DNA of 64,000 nucleotides from Bog-473 sp963824195. Lineage in GTDB: Bacteria > Actinomycetota > Acidimicrobiia > Acidimicrobiales > RAAP-2. The translations under genes and the position numbers were made by a program. The DNA lies in NCBI GenBank assembly GCA_963824195.1, contig CAWGOJ010000008.1:1-64000 (forward strand), given 5' to 3'. The notes below the pieces were generated by a model. It worked only from the letters and a program-made list of their open reading frames with translations. It did no database searches and was not told the origin of the DNA. Shown piece after piece: positions 62,542-64,000 of this stretch (position 1 is the first letter of the stretch; every line of letters begins with the position of its first letter).

Positions 62542-63411
62542 TCAGTACCGGGACAGGTGGCGGATCAGAAGCTCGGAGAGCTCGACCGGCGCCATCTCGG
62601 GGATCCAGTGCGACACGTTCTCCAGGACCTCGAACGTGTAGGGGCCGCTCACCCGCTCCGCAGTCTCCTCCGCCGCCCTCCGCGCGAACGCCCCGTCGCC
62701 CGTGGACCAGACGTAGAGCGTCGGGACCGTCACCGGCTGCAGGTCGACCAGCGTGGCGTGGTCCATGGCCCGGTACCAATTCAGCGCAGCGGTCATGGCG
62801 CCGGGCTCGGTCAACGCCGCCACGTAGACGTGGGCGTCCTCGTCGTCGAGACCCGTCTCGGCCAGGAGGGTGGCCAGCCCGCTGCCTGAGCCGTCGGCAC
62901 CGAGCAGCAGCCGCTCGGGGACCTCGGGCGTGCGGAACGCATCCGTGGCCTCCCCGTAAGCGGCCTGATCCGGGTCGCCGCCGAGAAGGGCGTGCTGCAG
63001 GGCGAGCGGGTGGGGCGTCGACACGACGCTCAGCGAACGGACCCTCGCGGGATGGTGCGACGCCACGAGCCAGGCCAGCATGCCGCCCCAGTCGTGTCCC
63101 ACGAGGTCGAAGGTCTCCATCTCCATGGAGTCGGCGAGGGCGAGGACGTCACCCACGAGGTGCTCGGTCGCATAGTCACCCACCTCCACCGGGCGGGCAC
63201 CGCAGCAGTAGCCGCGCAGGTCGGGAGCGACGGCTCGGTGTCCCTCCCGTCCCAGCGCCCACAGCTCGTCCCGCCAGGCCCAGGACGTCTGGGGGAACCC
63301 GTGCAGCAGAATGACGCGCCGGCCCTCCTGCGGGCCGGCCGCCCTGCCGGTGAAGGTCAGGCCGCCGGCCTCTATCTCGAGCCGGTCGATCGCCCCCGTT
63401 GCGTCCGCCAC
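62542..63411 (-). CDS. Epoxide hydrolase-like alpha/beta hydrolase
   Basis: 289 residues from GTG 63411 (VADATGAIDRLEIEAGG). Oxyanion motif LLHGFPQTSWAWRDELWAL, nucleophile Asp in LVGHDWGGMLAWLVA, acid in VWSTGDGAFAR and His in ENVSHWIPEMAP. Same family as the protein at 33549. It starts 17 bases after the end of the hypothetical gene at 63429, so the two may be co-transcribed. Confidence 0.87.
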   Translation of the reverse strand: MADATGAIDRLEIEAGGLTFTGRAAGPQEGRRVILLHGFPQTSWAWRDELWALGREGHRAVAPDLRGYCCGARPVEVGDYATEHLVGDVLALADSMEMETFDLVGHDWGGMLAWLVASHHPARVRSLSVVSTPHPLALQHALLGGDPDQAAYGEATDAFRTPEVPERLLLGADGSGSGLATLLAETGLDDEDAHVYVAALTEPGAMTAALNWYRAMDHATLVDLQPVTVPTLYVWSTGDGAFARRAAEETAERVSGPYTFEVLENVSHWIPEMAPVELSELLIRHLSRY

Positions 63412-63428
63412 AGTGAGGCCCGCCGCGC

Positions 63429-63926
63429 TTATGCCGCGGTGGCACCGCCCCGGCCGTGGGCCTCCTCGGGGCTGAGCCGGAGGATCTCCTCGGGAATGGA
63501 GTCGACGAGTCGCCGCTGCGCGACGTAGTCGTGGGAGATGGAGGAGAACAGGGCGCGCCGGGTCTCCCTCAGCTCGGGCGGCGCGTCCTCGAGGAACCCC
63601 CACAGGTCGAGTGCGAACCGGACGTCGTAGATGGAGGGGGCACGCCCGAACAGGGCCGCCCGCTTGGCCCCGACGAGCGCCACGCCGAGGAGGACGTCGT
63701 GCTCCGACTCGCCCTCACCCAGCGTGAGCTCGTGCTCGAAGCGCTTGGCCAACCGGAGAGCGAACCCCGAGTCCGGCCCCGGCGTGCCGACGCTGCGCCC
63801 CCTGGCCACGGAGGGTGTGACGAGCTCCGCGGGACGCGACGTGGTCCACGATCCCGGCACGTGCAGGTGCCGGGCCGGCCGAACCTGGTCGGCCTCGGCG
63901 ATCGGCACGAACGTGGGCTGCGTCAT
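63429..63926 (-). CDS. Conserved actinobacterial hypothetical protein
   Basis: A 165-residue protein beginning TQPTFVPIAEADQVRPARHLHVPGSW. Later segments are LRLAKRFEHELTLGEGESEHDVLLGVALVGAKRAALFGRAPSIYD and a helical C-terminus (HDYVAQRRLVDSIPEEILRLSP). I recall similar proteins in Acidimicrobiia and other actinobacteria but no function. It heads the minus-strand pair with the epoxide hydrolase-like gene. The last 74 bases of the window contain no gene I can name. Confidence 0.72.
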   Translation of the reverse strand: MTQPTFVPIAEADQVRPARHLHVPGSWTTSRPAELVTPSVARGRSVGTPGPDSGFALRLAKRFEHELTLGEGESEHDVLLGVALVGAKRAALFGRAPSIYDVRFALDLWGFLEDAPPELRETRRALFSSISHDYVAQRRLVDSIPEEILRLSPEEAHGRGGATAA

Positions 63927-64000
63927 GCGCGGGAGGTTAGCCGAGCGTCCCCCCGGAACCCATTCCGGCGCCGTCCCCGAGCGGCTCGGCCACCAACAGC

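Overview
The window is high-GC actinobacterial DNA, most likely from an uncultured Acidimicrobiia-type organism. Evidence for this: a split SUF operon with a Rieske ferredoxin, homodimeric AceE, an F420-type LLM oxidoreductase, a FadA5-type thiolase, KstR-like operators and Streptomyces-type ethylmalonyl-CoA pathway enzymes. The exact taxon cannot be read from this sequence. No rRNA, tRNA, CRISPR array, phage or intact transposon was seen.

Layout. 0-5.6 kb: cobalamin-dependent methionine synthase, a broken envelope-protein gene and a PIG-V-like membrane mannosyltransferase. 5.7-13.6 kb: a pyruvate dehydrogenase and lipoate locus (lpd, E2, a LipB-LipA fusion on the minus strand, then rnhA, with aceE divergent). 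13.6-19 kb: DinB-type protein, cysteine-free Rrf2 regulator, HhH glycosylase, thiE, a hydrolase lacking its nucleophile, an acyl-CoA dehydrogenase and an MBL hydrolase. 19-28.3 kb: Fe-S assembly genes in two opposed blocks (sufC-sufS-sufU on plus; sufB, Cys-rich protein, sufD, Rieske, second sufC on minus), with an LCP ligase and a dienoyl-CoA isomerase-like crotonase interspersed. 28.4-35.4 kb: oligopeptidase B, envelope protein, RmlC-like epimerase, flavin reductase, MBL hydrolase, epoxide hydrolase-like protein and MutY. 35.5-41 kb: three ethylmalonyl-CoA pathway-type genes (MaoC-type hydratase, methylsuccinyl-CoA dehydrogenase, malyl-CoA lyase family) but no ccr or mutase. 41-49.3 kb: dienelactone hydrolase, NlpC/P60 peptidase, Lgt-like protein, SDR/acyl-CoA ligase divergon and YihY/BrkB protein.

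49.3-55.4 kb is an accessory stretch where broken genes (GAP-family remnant, split beta-propeller, methyltransferase with three frame breaks, Nudix remnant) alternate with intact ones (cupin, S15-type hydrolase, DUF1801). 55.5-64 kb is lipid or steroid catabolism: LLM oxidoreductase, FadA5-like thiolase, crotonase, hotdog thioesterase, FadE25-like dehydrogenase, epoxide hydrolase, 2OG-Fe(II) oxygenase and a deletion-scarred second copy of the crotonase-thioesterase pair.

Three 14-bp palindromes TAGAAC-N2-GTTCTA (45793, 59581, 61236) match the KstR operator consensus. They link the SDR/ligase divergon, the thiolase operon and the decayed duplicate into a probable steroid or fatty-acid regulon.

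Reading frames break at many places. Single-base breaks in genes expected to be essential (lpd, lipA) are probably sequence errors. Genes with several lesions or internal deletions look genuinely decayed.
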